Below the pieces are notes generated by a model, which had not been told where the DNA came from, did not search any database, and saw only the letters and a program-made list of their open reading frames with translations. The translations under genes were made by a program, and so were the position numbers. A DNA stretch of 41,644 nt from an uncultured Eubacteriales bacterium (lineage in GTDB: Bacteria > Bacillota > Clostridia > Christensenellales > CAG-138), in assembly GCA_900544965.1 (NCBI GenBank), contig UQXE01000017.1, forward strand, positions 1 to 41,644, read 5' to 3'. Shown here in pieces: positions 1 to 9,369 of this stretch; the stretch's first letter is position 1, and each line of letters opens with the position of its first letter.

Positions 1-18
1 TGTGCATTTTTTGGAGTT

Positions 19-50
19 CTTAGAACCTTTTTTGCAAAAAAGGTTCTAAG
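19..50. repeat. 32-bp perfect palindrome, interspersed intergenic repeat (copy 1)
   Basis: Both halves of this stretch pair perfectly around a central GC, with a T6/A6 core and arms reading CTTAGAACC and GGTTCTAAG. The flank that follows (GCCGCC, A or G, GAGGCA) is repeated at 96-115 and after the second full copy at 23284-23315. Transcribed in either direction it would form a strong hairpin, so it may end transcription of the giant gene that stops at 193. It is too short to encode a protein. The repetition is seen directly; the terminator role is inferred. Confidence 0.75.
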
Positions 51-76
51 CCGCCAGAGGCACAGCCGTTTTTTGA

Positions 77-115
77 ACCGCCTATGGCGGTAATAGGTTC
101 TAAGCCGCCGGAGGC
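77..115. repeat. Partial repeat copy with a small GC palindrome
   Basis: A 15-bp hyphenated palindrome (ACCGCC, TAT, GGCGGT; 77-91) is followed by GGTTCTAAGCCGCCGGAGGC, the right half and flank of the interspersed palindromic repeat. It is only a half copy, so it probably arose by local duplication or decay. No gene is seen in 1-192. Confidence 0.55.
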
Positions 116-192
116 AATTTTAAAATCCGTAATTTTGGGCGGCGTGTACGGCCAAGATTACACCTTCGGCGCAGAGGCCGCTTTAGATGCTC

Positions 193-3100
193 CTATACCA
201 GCTCAATGACAAGCTGAGCAATTTGACGCTTTCTGCCGCTGGCAGCTTCGCCGCCCGTCGCTATATCGAATACCAGCGAAGCGCCCGTAATGCTGGGCAC
301 GCTCGATGAAAGCCAGCCGCGCAGCAATTCGGGAAGGGCGTCAAACGAAAGCGGTTCCCCGCTCCGCTTGCTTATGCCGCCAATGGGTATGGACACCTGC
401 GCCGAATTGGGATTCATATTCAAACGGTATTGATATGAGACCGCGATGTCCACCGCTGAGCCATGGGCCTCCTTCCGGCTGGCCCGCGCGTCTGAACCCC
501 TGACATATTCACAGAGCGTCTCTTCATTATCAAGCATATCCCTGATTTGTGTCAAAAGCTCCCCGTTATCAAACCACCGCGTATCGCCGCCCGTTTTGAT
601 ATTGCCGATCACGCTCTTGCCAGCGCTCTCCGCCAGTGCGTAAATCCACTCGAGGCCCGCGGTTGTGGTCCTGAAGATAAACGCCGGATTGACAGCCGCT
701 CCCGATAGGATGTTTTCATTTCTTACTATATATACGCTGGGCTTGGCGCAGTCATGGACATCCGTTGAAATATCCCTCAGTTCAAATACGAACTCGGACT
801 TGTCGCCAAACGATGGATACGATCCATCGCGCCCTGGCAGGATATAGGGCTGCACCGCTGTATAGCCCAACGGGCAGGATATGTTGGCAAGCGTCATATT
901 CATTGGCGAATCAGAGGTGAATTCGGCCTTTCCGTAATACGTGTTCGGCAGGTCGGTTTCATCAGGCATGACCTCCGCGGGCTCGGCTTCCTTGTCAACC
1001 CAGGCGTTCCAGCTTATGGCTATGCCGCTAGCAAGGCCGCGGAACGTGCCGTAGGCATTGGCAAAGCTTTCCCCGCGCTGTTGTATCGCCTCAAGCAGCG
1101 GCTCCCTTACGTGCATATACTGCGCAAGATGGTCGAACAGGTCGAGGGGAACTGATCCGAACTCAGGCGTTTTTTTCTTGAGGTCAACCCTAATATACCA
1201 GCTGTCCTGAGGCGCCGCTTTACCATAACAGTTCAGCTTATAATTCCAGCGTTCGCCGCCGCTGCCAAGCTCAACGCTGTGTCCCATGAGCGTTGGGGTT
1301 TCCGGCAGGCTCTTTTCAGGATGAGGCCAAAGCTTAGCGCACTGGAGGTAGTTTCCGTCGTTGATTTCCACGGGATATATGAATTTCAGCCAATCCGAGC
1401 TTTCGTATTCGCCCTGATCTGAAATATTATATTCCATTTCGTCGATCACTAGCTTTACGCCGGGATTGATTTGGATGTATTCATCCTGATACCTTACGAT
1501 AAGCTGCAAATCCTCCGAGGGATTCTTATACGTACCTATCTTGGAGCTTTCCGCCGTGCACTTATCGCTGTCAACGACGGCGCGCGTCGTAAACCTGAAT
1601 GCCGGCAGCCCGCTGTTGGTATTAATTTTAACCTTATACTGCGTCACAATGTCAATGTCGTTTGCGTAGGCGGCATTCCTCATCAGACGGTCTTTCATCA
1701 GCTTTCTTGCGTTGTCTATAGGCGTTTGCGAACCGCTTTTGATATGCGTAAGCTGTTTTGAAACGGCCTGTGCAAGCTCCTTTTTCAGATTAATGAGATT
1801 ATTTAACTCATCGGCCGCCTTCTCCCCAGCAAGGGATGTAATATCCGCCCTGAGCATGTTTTCATAATCCTCAAGGAAGGTTTCGCCCCATCTTTGCATA
1901 TCTATATCGGCAAAAACCTTCTTTTCGGGGCTTTCATTCAGAATGCCCGAAGCATCCAGGTCCTTAACATTGACCGGGCGGGTCATAAACCGCGTGCTCA
2001 GCGGCTTGAACGCCAGGAATTCAGGAGTTCCCGTGGAGTAATGTCCAAAACTTGCCTGGGTTATGTATCCGTTTTCGCCCATGGTTACGCCGTAAAGCTC
2101 GTTTTCGTCCTTTTTGTACGCTATATGGAGTCCCTGATATACCGACTCGGCGCCCCTGACAAAGGCTTTGAGGTTTGTATCCTGATCCGTAACTGAGGAT
2201 ATCTCATCGTGCGGGGTTATTGAGGACACAACCTCGGATATGCCGCTGGGCAGCCCGTCTATTGAGATTGCCATATCAAGCTTTATGGGGAACGGCCCTT
2301 TTGGAAGCGCCTCAATCCCTTCGGCTACAGGCAGAATGATGGACAGCGGCCCAGGCTTAGCGGACGTATCGCCCGAAAGATATTGAATCAGATTTGTGAT
2401 ATGATTCAACAACATAACCCGCTGGTTGTCTGTAATATTTATATCGCTTGAGCGCAGCGTTGTACGCACGCTAAGTCTTGTACCGGAATAATGAAGCTGG
2501 TTATATGCCCTTATGAGCATCTTGGCCGAATCCTTGAGCAAACGGTCCTCATCCTCAAGCGGAATAAAATTGATTTCTACGGCCGGCTTGCCCGTACTTA
2601 AGTCCCTTACCACCCTGTATGTAATGGTTTGCCCAGGCCACTGATGCAGGCCGATAGGTTTTTCGTTGTTTTTTAATACTGCGGGCGAATCCCAGCCGAT
2701 GGTTTCCGCCTGGTTCCCAAGCACGTCTCTTAAGGTAAAGTTCAGCATTACCCCTTGGTCTATGTTGTAGTAGGGGTTGTTCCGTTTTAAAAGGAACCTA
2801 TGGAGCGGCACGATGGTCCTATACTCCCAGTGCCCGCCCATATCATATGGGAAAACCGGCGCCGAGTCGCCGCTTGCCATAAACGGCTCTCCTCCTAAAA
2901 TCCTGTATCCGCCTATGCTGAACAGTTCCCTTGTATAGCTGATTTTGTCGCCTGGTATGTGCTCCGGTATTTTCGCGTGCGCTTTCATGGCTGCGCTCCA
3001 CCTTGGATGCGCGGGCTGGTATTCTCCCAGGCCCGTGGTGAAGTTTATCACCTCGCCCAATTCGGTTGTGTTCCTCACCATTATGCAGTTTATCCAATTA

Positions 3101-6100
3101 ACGGCCTTATTGTATTCTACAGCGGGGGTATTGGCGCTGTCGTGCCCTATACCTATCATCAGATACAGCCGTGCATTCTTGTGAGAGTCGAAAATCTCCA
3201 TGGGCAGGGGCTGGCCGTTTGTGTTCTGTATCCTCAGATAGTATCCGCCCCCGCCGACAACGCTGCATTCCCATAACAGCCGGAGGAATTCGCTGGAATT
3301 GCCTTCCTCCAGCGTAGCTATGTGGTCATTGCCGGCGGTGGATCTGAATACAGGCTTCCTATGGGTTTCTACCGATAGATTTGCCTGTATTATCGAGCAC
3401 TTCGGCCTGTTAAGCTCCTCGCTCACAAGACAGGTCTGCATGCCCGATACGGCGGGCGATTTATACATAAGATCCACGCTTATGCGGGAGGGATCGTTTA
3501 AATATCCGCCAAGATCGTTCAGCGCTTTTATTAGCGTCTGCCGGTCTTCAGCGTCCGCTCCAAATACATTGAACGTATATGGATCGCCTTCCACCCTTGA
3601 AACCGCGATGGGGATCAGGCACCCCCACTTCCCGGCCAGCCAGCCGCGGCTCTGATCAGTGATTGAGGGATAGCTGCCCATTTTAAGCATTGCCTCATGC
3701 AGTCCGTCGGAAATCTTATGAATGGTATCGGAGCTTTCTGAATTTTTCCTCTTATGCAGGTAGCCTGTGGAGGAGGAGAAGTATTTCTCAACCTGTTCAA
3801 AGGCACGCTCCTGCTCAAACAGCGAACCTGGAATTTGAACATAGCTTTCGGGCAATAGTTCGTCGATTATATCAGGCTCTATAAGGTCTTTCACACCTGC
3901 ATTTTCAATCCACAGACAGCCAGGGTCGTCGCAGTAGAGCTCAATCAATATTGGGCAATGCCTGGCTACAGGGAACTGCTGGCCTACAAATTTATAGAAG
4001 CCCGTAGTCTTGTTAAACTCATTTGTTTCCGGCACGCGCAGCCCCTGCAGCAGGAACCTTGAGGCAAGCGCGGCGGTCTGGCCGGCAAAATCGTCGCCCA
4101 TTACATCGCTAAGATACATATCAACAGGCAGATTCATTATGTTTGCCCTAAGCTTCTGGCGTAAGTTATAATTGCTCATGCCCCCGCTTTCGATGGCGCC
4201 GGCCAGGTCCTTGACGCTTATGTGCCTTGCGCCCACCAGCTCCTTCAGCCTAGTGGTCCTATCAATGCTTATCGAAGCGTTCATAAGACAAATCGGCGTA
4301 AGCGGCGTAAGCGGCAGCTGCGCGGTTAAAGCGTCGTCGATGAGGCTCTCATGCCTGCTTTCAACTGTAATGCGCGTTCTGAGCAGACTTATATTTATAT
4401 CGGATTTCACCGGTACTTCCACTCTGGGCAGCCGCCATCCGTCGCCCCGCAAATAGATGTAATCCGAGGTATCATCAGAAAAATTGTTTGTCTCTTTAAA
4501 CCGCGTGTAGAATTCATCCCATTTTGGTATTATTCCTTTGCCCACCTCAAGCAGGTAACACATCCTTGAGAGGCTCTTTACCGTATCGCCAAGCCGCGTA
4601 TACCATCGCGGCGTTCCAGCAACCGGAAGGATTATCTCCCGGCTGGTTCCGGTATCCACCCAATCCTGTGAGATATCAGGATTATTTTCGAGTATAAGAT
4701 TTGCGTAATATTGATATCCGTTTTCAATACAATCCCCCAGGTACCTGCTGAAGTAAAGCGCCGCCGCCTGCCTGAGCTGCATGCCCTCTCCGTAGAAGGT
4801 TATGCCTTCCAGTACGATGCTTCCGCTGTTATCCATCAGCATGGCCTGGTTTAAAACGCTTTCCAGCATATCCTGCTTCGTCATGCCATAGCTGTTCATT
4901 ATATTTATAAGCCTATCGTTTTCCTTTGTTATATACTCAAGTTTCGGGAATTGAATCCTGCCTGGCTGCATTTCAAGCTCCGGATTCTGCGTAAGAATTT
5001 CTTCAGCGCTTATTCCAAGCTCCGCGCGGCGCGGTATAAGCTGGCCCGCCTCAATGCTGCGCTCGTTAAACTGGCCGCCGAGATTGCTGTGAAGCTCCAT
5101 CAGCAGCATATGGAAATAGTTGAGGAATACCAGCTTTGATATGGGTACACGATTGCTGCTGAACGCAAAATCCTTAGGATCCACAGGCCCGTACGAATCG
5201 CTGTTGGGATCCGCGTTGAACTGGCCGAGATAGCGGTCCATAAATTCCATGTAGTTTTCCGGAACGTGGTTCCATTCCTGGAATCTTCTTTTCTCTTCAT
5301 ATACGCCTTCGCTGCGGTAGTACATGGCTAGCGGAGGGGGCATGGGCAGGGCTACCATATCTTCGGTATGTATAAGGTCCCTAAGCTCTTCCCACCGTGT
5401 TTGTATATTAAATGTCACGTTGTTTTGCAAAAACTCATTTAGCATATCATAACTTAGGTTTAAAATATCGTCATAGGAACTGGCTTGCGCCTGTTCTCTT
5501 GTTATTATATGGCCTTGCGTTATGCTTTGCGTGAGCCAGTTCGCCATAACTCCAAGCAGCTCCCTGAACTCCTGATTTCTTATGCAGGGAATGAACGCCA
5601 CGCAGTAATCGGCCACGCCGTTGCTTCTAACCCGCTCTATCGTGGGGTTCTCTATTGAGAAGATCGGAAGCACGCGCATTTCGAACATCCTGACCGATTT
5701 GTCGTCCTTCAAACGGCCGGTATTGAACTTAATTCCGCCTTCCGTCAGCCCAGCCGTTCTTCCCCTGGTTATCCACGGAGGATTTGAGTCGCTGCCAACC
5801 TCTATGGCAAAATGCGGCCTAAGCGTAATATGGAATGGGAAAAACAGTATTTTGCCTGCCACCGTTACCTCAAGGTCAAAGCTCATCTTTATTGCCTTAT
5901 ATGCCTCGATACTGGCCGCTGCCGACGCGCTAACCTTTGCGTAAAACGTCAGGCCAAGATGCTTGAAGCCCACGTACACCACCACTTCGCCCACTACACC
6001 GATGGTTGCTTTGAGCGAATAATACAGGGACTCGTTGCCTGGCATGCCCTTGGGCTGATAGAAGGCCAGCAGCCCGTCGAAGATTCCATAAAGCATAAGC

Positions 6101-9100
6101 GAAGCGCCTATCTTATAGCCGAATGTAACGATGAATTTAAAGCCGCCTTCAAACGTACGCTCTATGCCCAGCGAAAGGCCAAGCCCCATTAAAAGCACCG
6201 TTGTAAAGGCCCCGTTTTGTACGGCGGGCAGGTTCTTGGCGGACGCCGCGTCGAGATAGCCCAGCTTTATTCCGCCGTACCCTCCAAACACCCCTACAAA
6301 CAGGCCGAACGATTTTGAAAAATCATCGCCCTCGGGGAACCCGAAGTCGATATAAAACTTGCCGTCGGTGTATATCTCAGCGTACATCTTGCCAAGGATT
6401 ATGACAAAGGTGCCGAAATCCAGCCTTTTGATCACGTCGGGGACAACGAATTCGGCACGGAACTTGCCGACCGACTCCGAGATCTTTTGATACTGCAGGT
6501 CCACCAAAAGCCCCTTGAGCATGGCGATTGCGCCGCTTGCGTCCCTGTCAACCACTACCCTCAAGCCATACAGCTCGGGATGCGCGATGAGGATATACGA
6601 GCGCAGCCCGCCCAGCAATTCAAATTCGGTGCCCGCGAAAAAGCCCGTGGAATCGCTGAACGCTATATTGGGTTTCTGGTCCGTTCCGCTGCTCTGCAAC
6701 AGCTCCTTTAGTTTATTGGTCTTATCTTCGGTGGACGCTCCCGCCATAACCTGGCTTAGATCCAGCTTGTAGCCCATGCCAAGGAAGCTGAGGTCAAAAA
6801 ACGGTCCGCTGCCCGTGGCGGCGGGCGGCTGCCCGTCTACGGCGTCCCATGTAATGGGGTTGCCTTCCGTGTAGCTCTCACCCAGGAATTTTCCGGTCAG
6901 GACCATAAACACCTTTTTGTCTGACGACGAGGCCGAAGCCCTCTTATAAGTAACGCCTACCTTCTCAATATCCATTATGCCTGGTATGGATTTATTGACC
7001 TGGTACAGCAGGGAAACGCTTTCGTCGGTCATATCGTACTGCAGGGAGATGTCGGAGAGGCTTATGTCGTTCAGTGCCGCCCAAGGGCCGGTAAGCTTGA
7101 AGCCCTGGTTTGGATTGACCTGCCTTACCAGGCTTTCGACAACCTCTCCAAAGCTCATGCCGCCCAGGGACAGGGTGAGTATATGGTGGTCTGCGCCGTC
7201 AACTTTTCTTTTACCATAGGTCGCCTGCGCGTACAGGTCTTTAAACTGTACCTGAAACTGGAACTCCCTGTTGTTTTTATCAAAGAAATCGTCAACCTGG
7301 GCCGCTACCTTAAACGCTCCCAGCTGGAACATTAGCATGGCGGCTGCAAACAGGCTGGACTGGTTATCCTCCGTTTTTTCCTTTTCAAGATGGATATAGC
7401 CCTTTGCTCCTCCGGCAAGGTTCTTGCCCAGCACCTCTATGTTCCAGCCTCCCTCAATTCCGGTTTCAATCTTAAACCTGTCGCCCTTGCCGCTTATCCC
7501 CATGTAAAGGTCCGTCAGCTTAAGCTCATTAAGGCCCGTGTCCTTGTCGTTGTCAGGGATATCCCTTCTCATAACCTGTTCGACAAGCTGCAACAGGTTT
7601 ACCTCGCCGCTGCCAAGGCCGCCTTCAAACCACCAGTCCCCGTTATCATAGTCCGCCTCAAGGTCAAAGGAAAACGGCTTGGGCTGCTCCGCGCCCTCAG
7701 GCGGCGGGCTGCCTGGCGAAGGCTCGTTGAACGACAGGGACCCGCCCAGGGAAAAGGCTTTGCTTCCCTGCCTTATGTCGGCGCTTGCGAATATCTTTTT
7801 AAGGTTGACGGGAAGATCGCCTATGCTGAACTGGATCAGGTCGTCAAGCTCAGCGTATATGCTGAAGGAACGGCTGTCTGGCGAGGCATATACGTCCAGC
7901 CGGCCAAGCTGGTTCTGGGCGGCCGGATGGGCGTCGGCGTTGCCCGAACCCCAATCCTGCGGAATGCCAGCACCCATCTCGCCGGCCAGCTGTGAAAGCG
8001 TGATCTGTTCTTCAGGGCTTTCCCATGGATCGTCCGACCAGACGAGATGCGCTTCCATATCCATGTCGGGCAGGTCGGCCGACGCGTTGAGCTTAAGCGT
8101 CGTGCCGCCTATGCCAAAGCTCAGCTGGCCAGCAACGTGAGCGGTCATAAGGTATTCGTCCAGGCCCGAGCCCCAGGTCACCTGCCACAATACGTTGAGG
8201 GAGTCCAGGCTAGCCTTTGGTATCGGAAGGTTCCATGGTTTAGATATGCTGAACAGCGCCTGCATGTCGGACAGGGACATGCTGAAGCCGTCGCCCACGT
8301 TGGCGCCTACCCTCAATCTGTAAAGCTCAAAAAAGTCAAGGATATCGGCGGGCATTGAATCCGTGGGCAGAAGCTCGCTGCCGCCCTCGTCCAGTCCCGC
8401 CAGGCTTCCGAAGAAGTTGATTATATCCGAAATCCCAAGGCCGGTTTCAAATTCGGCCGTAAGCGGCCAGTAGTTGTTGCTGCCAAACAGCGGTACGGTG
8501 AATTTAACCGGTGTTGTAAACCCGCCCGGCTGCATCTGTATAGTTATATAGGCGAGGCTTATGCGTTCGAAGGATTCGCCGTCAGGATCCTCCTCGCCGC
8601 TTACCAGGCACAAATCCACGTCGCACGGGAGGGAGGCCGCGCTTCCCGAAATAGCCTGGAACATGTCGTTAATTACCTCGCCCAGGTTAACCTTAAGCTC
8701 GAACGGCATGGAATCCTCAAATGAGAAGCCGTCGGGCAGGCCGACCCTGCCGGATATCCCGATTGAAGTATAGTAATCGCCCCAAATGGATTTTATAAAC
8801 TTTTCATAGATCTTCCATTCGCTTCCCTCGCCGCCTGTGAAGAATATCCGCGCGTTCTCAATCGCAAAGGGCATATCCGTGTAGGCCGTATCGGAATTGG
8901 CCGTAAGCCTGATTCTATTGTTTGGGGCGGATATAAGCTGGAAATCCTTTAGTATGCTGTCCTTGTATACATAGAAACCCTCTTCAACCACACGGCTTTG
9001 CGGCAGTCCGCCGAAAAACGTTTCGAGCGGCACTCCCGCTGAGTCAAGCTCCAGCCAAAGCTCAAAGTACACGCGGCCGTCCCTTTCGCTGAAACGCATA

Positions 9101-9354
9101 TTAACCTCTATGGTGTCGCCCGCGTCTTGGGCGTTTGTAAGCGGAGGCAGGCTCAGGTTGGCCTTTGCGTCAAATGGCTCCCGCTCGCTGCCCAGCCGCC
9201 CTGTTATAAACGTTATGGAGTCGCAGCGCGTCATGTCGAACAGCGGTTCTATATCAGTCAGGTCATAGCCTGGGTATTCGGCAAACCGGTCCAGCGTCGA
9301 TTGTCCATTCGCCCAATTTGCCATTAATAATCTTCTAAATTCAAATATGTTCAT
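193..9354 (-). CDS. Giant 3053-residue beta-rich protein of unknown function
   Basis: Third gene of a minus-strand operon; its ATG lies 15 nt after the stop of the metallo-hydrolase gene and has a good AAAGGAGC site. There is no signal peptide and no sorting signal, so it is either cytoplasmic or exported without a leader. Residues 1 to about 1190 are rich in alternating polar/apolar strands, with a proline-rich linker near 545 (PSPGSPPPEGAEQPKP). Residues about 930-1180 carry glycine-rich amphipathic strands such as FGLFVGVFGGYGGIKLGY and resemble what I remember of the DUF6603-type fold; that match is from memory and uncertain. About 1300-1950 is more helical. About 2030-2215 has GGGGYYLR and a later LRDVLGNQ segment of beta-domain character. 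No catalytic motif was found. The frame is intact over 9.2 kb, which argues for selection. It may be a scaffold, a toxin-like delivery protein or a structural protein. Confidence 0.9.
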   Translation of the reverse strand: MNIFEFRRLLMANWANGQSTLDRFAEYPGYDLTDIEPLFDMTRCDSITFITGRLGSEREPFDAKANLSLPPLTNAQDAGDTIEVNMRFSERDGRVYFELWLELDSAGVPLETFFGGLPQSRVVEEGFYVYKDSILKDFQLISAPNNRIRLTANSDTAYTDMPFAIENARIFFTGGEGSEWKIYEKFIKSIWGDYYTSIGISGRVGLPDGFSFEDSMPFELKVNLGEVINDMFQAISGSAASLPCDVDLCLVSGEEDPDGESFERISLAYITIQMQPGGFTTPVKFTVPLFGSNNYWPLTAEFETGLGISDIINFFGSLAGLDEGGSELLPTDSMPADILDFFELYRLRVGANVGDGFSMSLSDMQALFSISKPWNLPIPKASLDSLNVLWQVTWGSGLDEYLMTAHVAGQLSFGIGGTTLKLNASADLPDMDMEAHLVWSDDPWESPEEQITLSQLAGEMGAGIPQDWGSGNADAHPAAQNQLGRLDVYASPDSRSFSIYAELDDLIQFSIGDLPVNLKKIFASADIRQGSKAFSLGGSLSFNEPSPGSPPPEGAEQPKPFSFDLEADYDNGDWWFEGGLGSGEVNLLQLVEQVMRRDIPDNDKDTGLNELKLTDLYMGISGKGDRFKIETGIEGGWNIEVLGKNLAGGAKGYIHLEKEKTEDNQSSLFAAAMLMFQLGAFKVAAQVDDFFDKNNREFQFQVQFKDLYAQATYGKRKVDGADHHILTLSLGGMSFGEVVESLVRQVNPNQGFKLTGPWAALNDISLSDISLQYDMTDESVSLLYQVNKSIPGIMDIEKVGVTYKRASASSSDKKVFMVLTGKFLGESYTEGNPITWDAVDGQPPAATGSGPFFDLSFLGMGYKLDLSQVMAGASTEDKTNKLKELLQSSGTDQKPNIAFSDSTGFFAGTEFELLGGLRSYILIAHPELYGLRVVVDRDASGAIAMLKGLLVDLQYQKISESVGKFRAEFVVPDVIKRLDFGTFVIILGKMYAEIYTDGKFYIDFGFPEGDDFSKSFGLFVGVFGGYGGIKLGYLDAASAKNLPAVQNGAFTTVLLMGLGLSLGIERTFEGGFKFIVTFGYKIGASLMLYGIFDGLLAFYQPKGMPGNESLYYSLKATIGVVGEVVVYVGFKHLGLTFYAKVSASAAASIEAYKAIKMSFDLEVTVAGKILFFPFHITLRPHFAIEVGSDSNPPWITRGRTAGLTEGGIKFNTGRLKDDKSVRMFEMRVLPIFSIENPTIERVRSNGVADYCVAFIPCIRNQEFRELLGVMANWLTQSITQGHIITREQAQASSYDDILNLSYDMLNEFLQNNVTFNIQTRWEELRDLIHTEDMVALPMPPPLAMYYRSEGVYEEKRRFQEWNHVPENYMEFMDRYLGQFNADPNSDSYGPVDPKDFAFSSNRVPISKLVFLNYFHMLLMELHSNLGGQFNERSIEAGQLIPRRAELGISAEEILTQNPELEMQPGRIQFPKLEYITKENDRLINIMNSYGMTKQDMLESVLNQAMLMDNSGSIVLEGITFYGEGMQLRQAAALYFSRYLGDCIENGYQYYANLILENNPDISQDWVDTGTSREIILPVAGTPRWYTRLGDTVKSLSRMCYLLEVGKGIIPKWDEFYTRFKETNNFSDDTSDYIYLRGDGWRLPRVEVPVKSDINISLLRTRITVESRHESLIDDALTAQLPLTPLTPICLMNASISIDRTTRLKELVGARHISVKDLAGAIESGGMSNYNLRQKLRANIMNLPVDMYLSDVMGDDFAGQTAALASRFLLQGLRVPETNEFNKTTGFYKFVGQQFPVARHCPILIELYCDDPGCLWIENAGVKDLIEPDIIDELLPESYVQIPGSLFEQERAFEQVEKYFSSSTGYLHKRKNSESSDTIHKISDGLHEAMLKMGSYPSITDQSRGWLAGKWGCLIPIAVSRVEGDPYTFNVFGADAEDRQTLIKALNDLGGYLNDPSRISVDLMYKSPAVSGMQTCLVSEELNRPKCSIIQANLSVETHRKPVFRSTAGNDHIATLEEGNSSEFLRLLWECSVVGGGGYYLRIQNTNGQPLPMEIFDSHKNARLYLMIGIGHDSANTPAVEYNKAVNWINCIMVRNTTELGEVINFTTGLGEYQPAHPRWSAAMKAHAKIPEHIPGDKISYTRELFSIGGYRILGGEPFMASGDSAPVFPYDMGGHWEYRTIVPLHRFLLKRNNPYYNIDQGVMLNFTLRDVLGNQAETIGWDSPAVLKNNEKPIGLHQWPGQTITYRVVRDLSTGKPAVEINFIPLEDEDRLLKDSAKMLIRAYNQLHYSGTRLSVRTTLRSSDINITDNQRVMLLNHITNLIQYLSGDTSAKPGPLSIILPVAEGIEALPKGPFPIKLDMAISIDGLPSGISEVVSSITPHDEISSVTDQDTNLKAFVRGAESVYQGLHIAYKKDENELYGVTMGENGYITQASFGHYSTGTPEFLAFKPLSTRFMTRPVNVKDLDASGILNESPEKKVFADIDMQRWGETFLEDYENMLRADITSLAGEKAADELNNLINLKKELAQAVSKQLTHIKSGSQTPIDNARKLMKDRLMRNAAYANDIDIVTQYKVKINTNSGLPAFRFTTRAVVDSDKCTAESSKIGTYKNPSEDLQLIVRYQDEYIQINPGVKLVIDEMEYNISDQGEYESSDWLKFIYPVEINDGNYLQCAKLWPHPEKSLPETPTLMGHSVELGSGGERWNYKLNCYGKAAPQDSWYIRVDLKKKTPEFGSVPLDLFDHLAQYMHVREPLLEAIQQRGESFANAYGTFRGLASGIAISWNAWVDKEAEPAEVMPDETDLPNTYYGKAEFTSDSPMNMTLANISCPLGYTAVQPYILPGRDGSYPSFGDKSEFVFELRDISTDVHDCAKPSVYIVRNENILSGAAVNPAFIFRTTTAGLEWIYALAESAGKSVIGNIKTGGDTRWFDNGELLTQIRDMLDNEETLCEYVRGSDARASRKEAHGSAVDIAVSYQYRLNMNPNSAQVSIPIGGISKRSGEPLSFDALPELLRGWLSSSVPSITGASLVFDIATGGEAASGRKRQIAQLVIELV

Positions 9355-9369
9355 GTGTTAGCTCCTTTC

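Noticed and set aside
7390..7995. Plus-strand frame of 201 codons inside the giant gene
   Set aside because: It is an antisense shadow of the giant gene: no ribosome binding site and no protein-like features.
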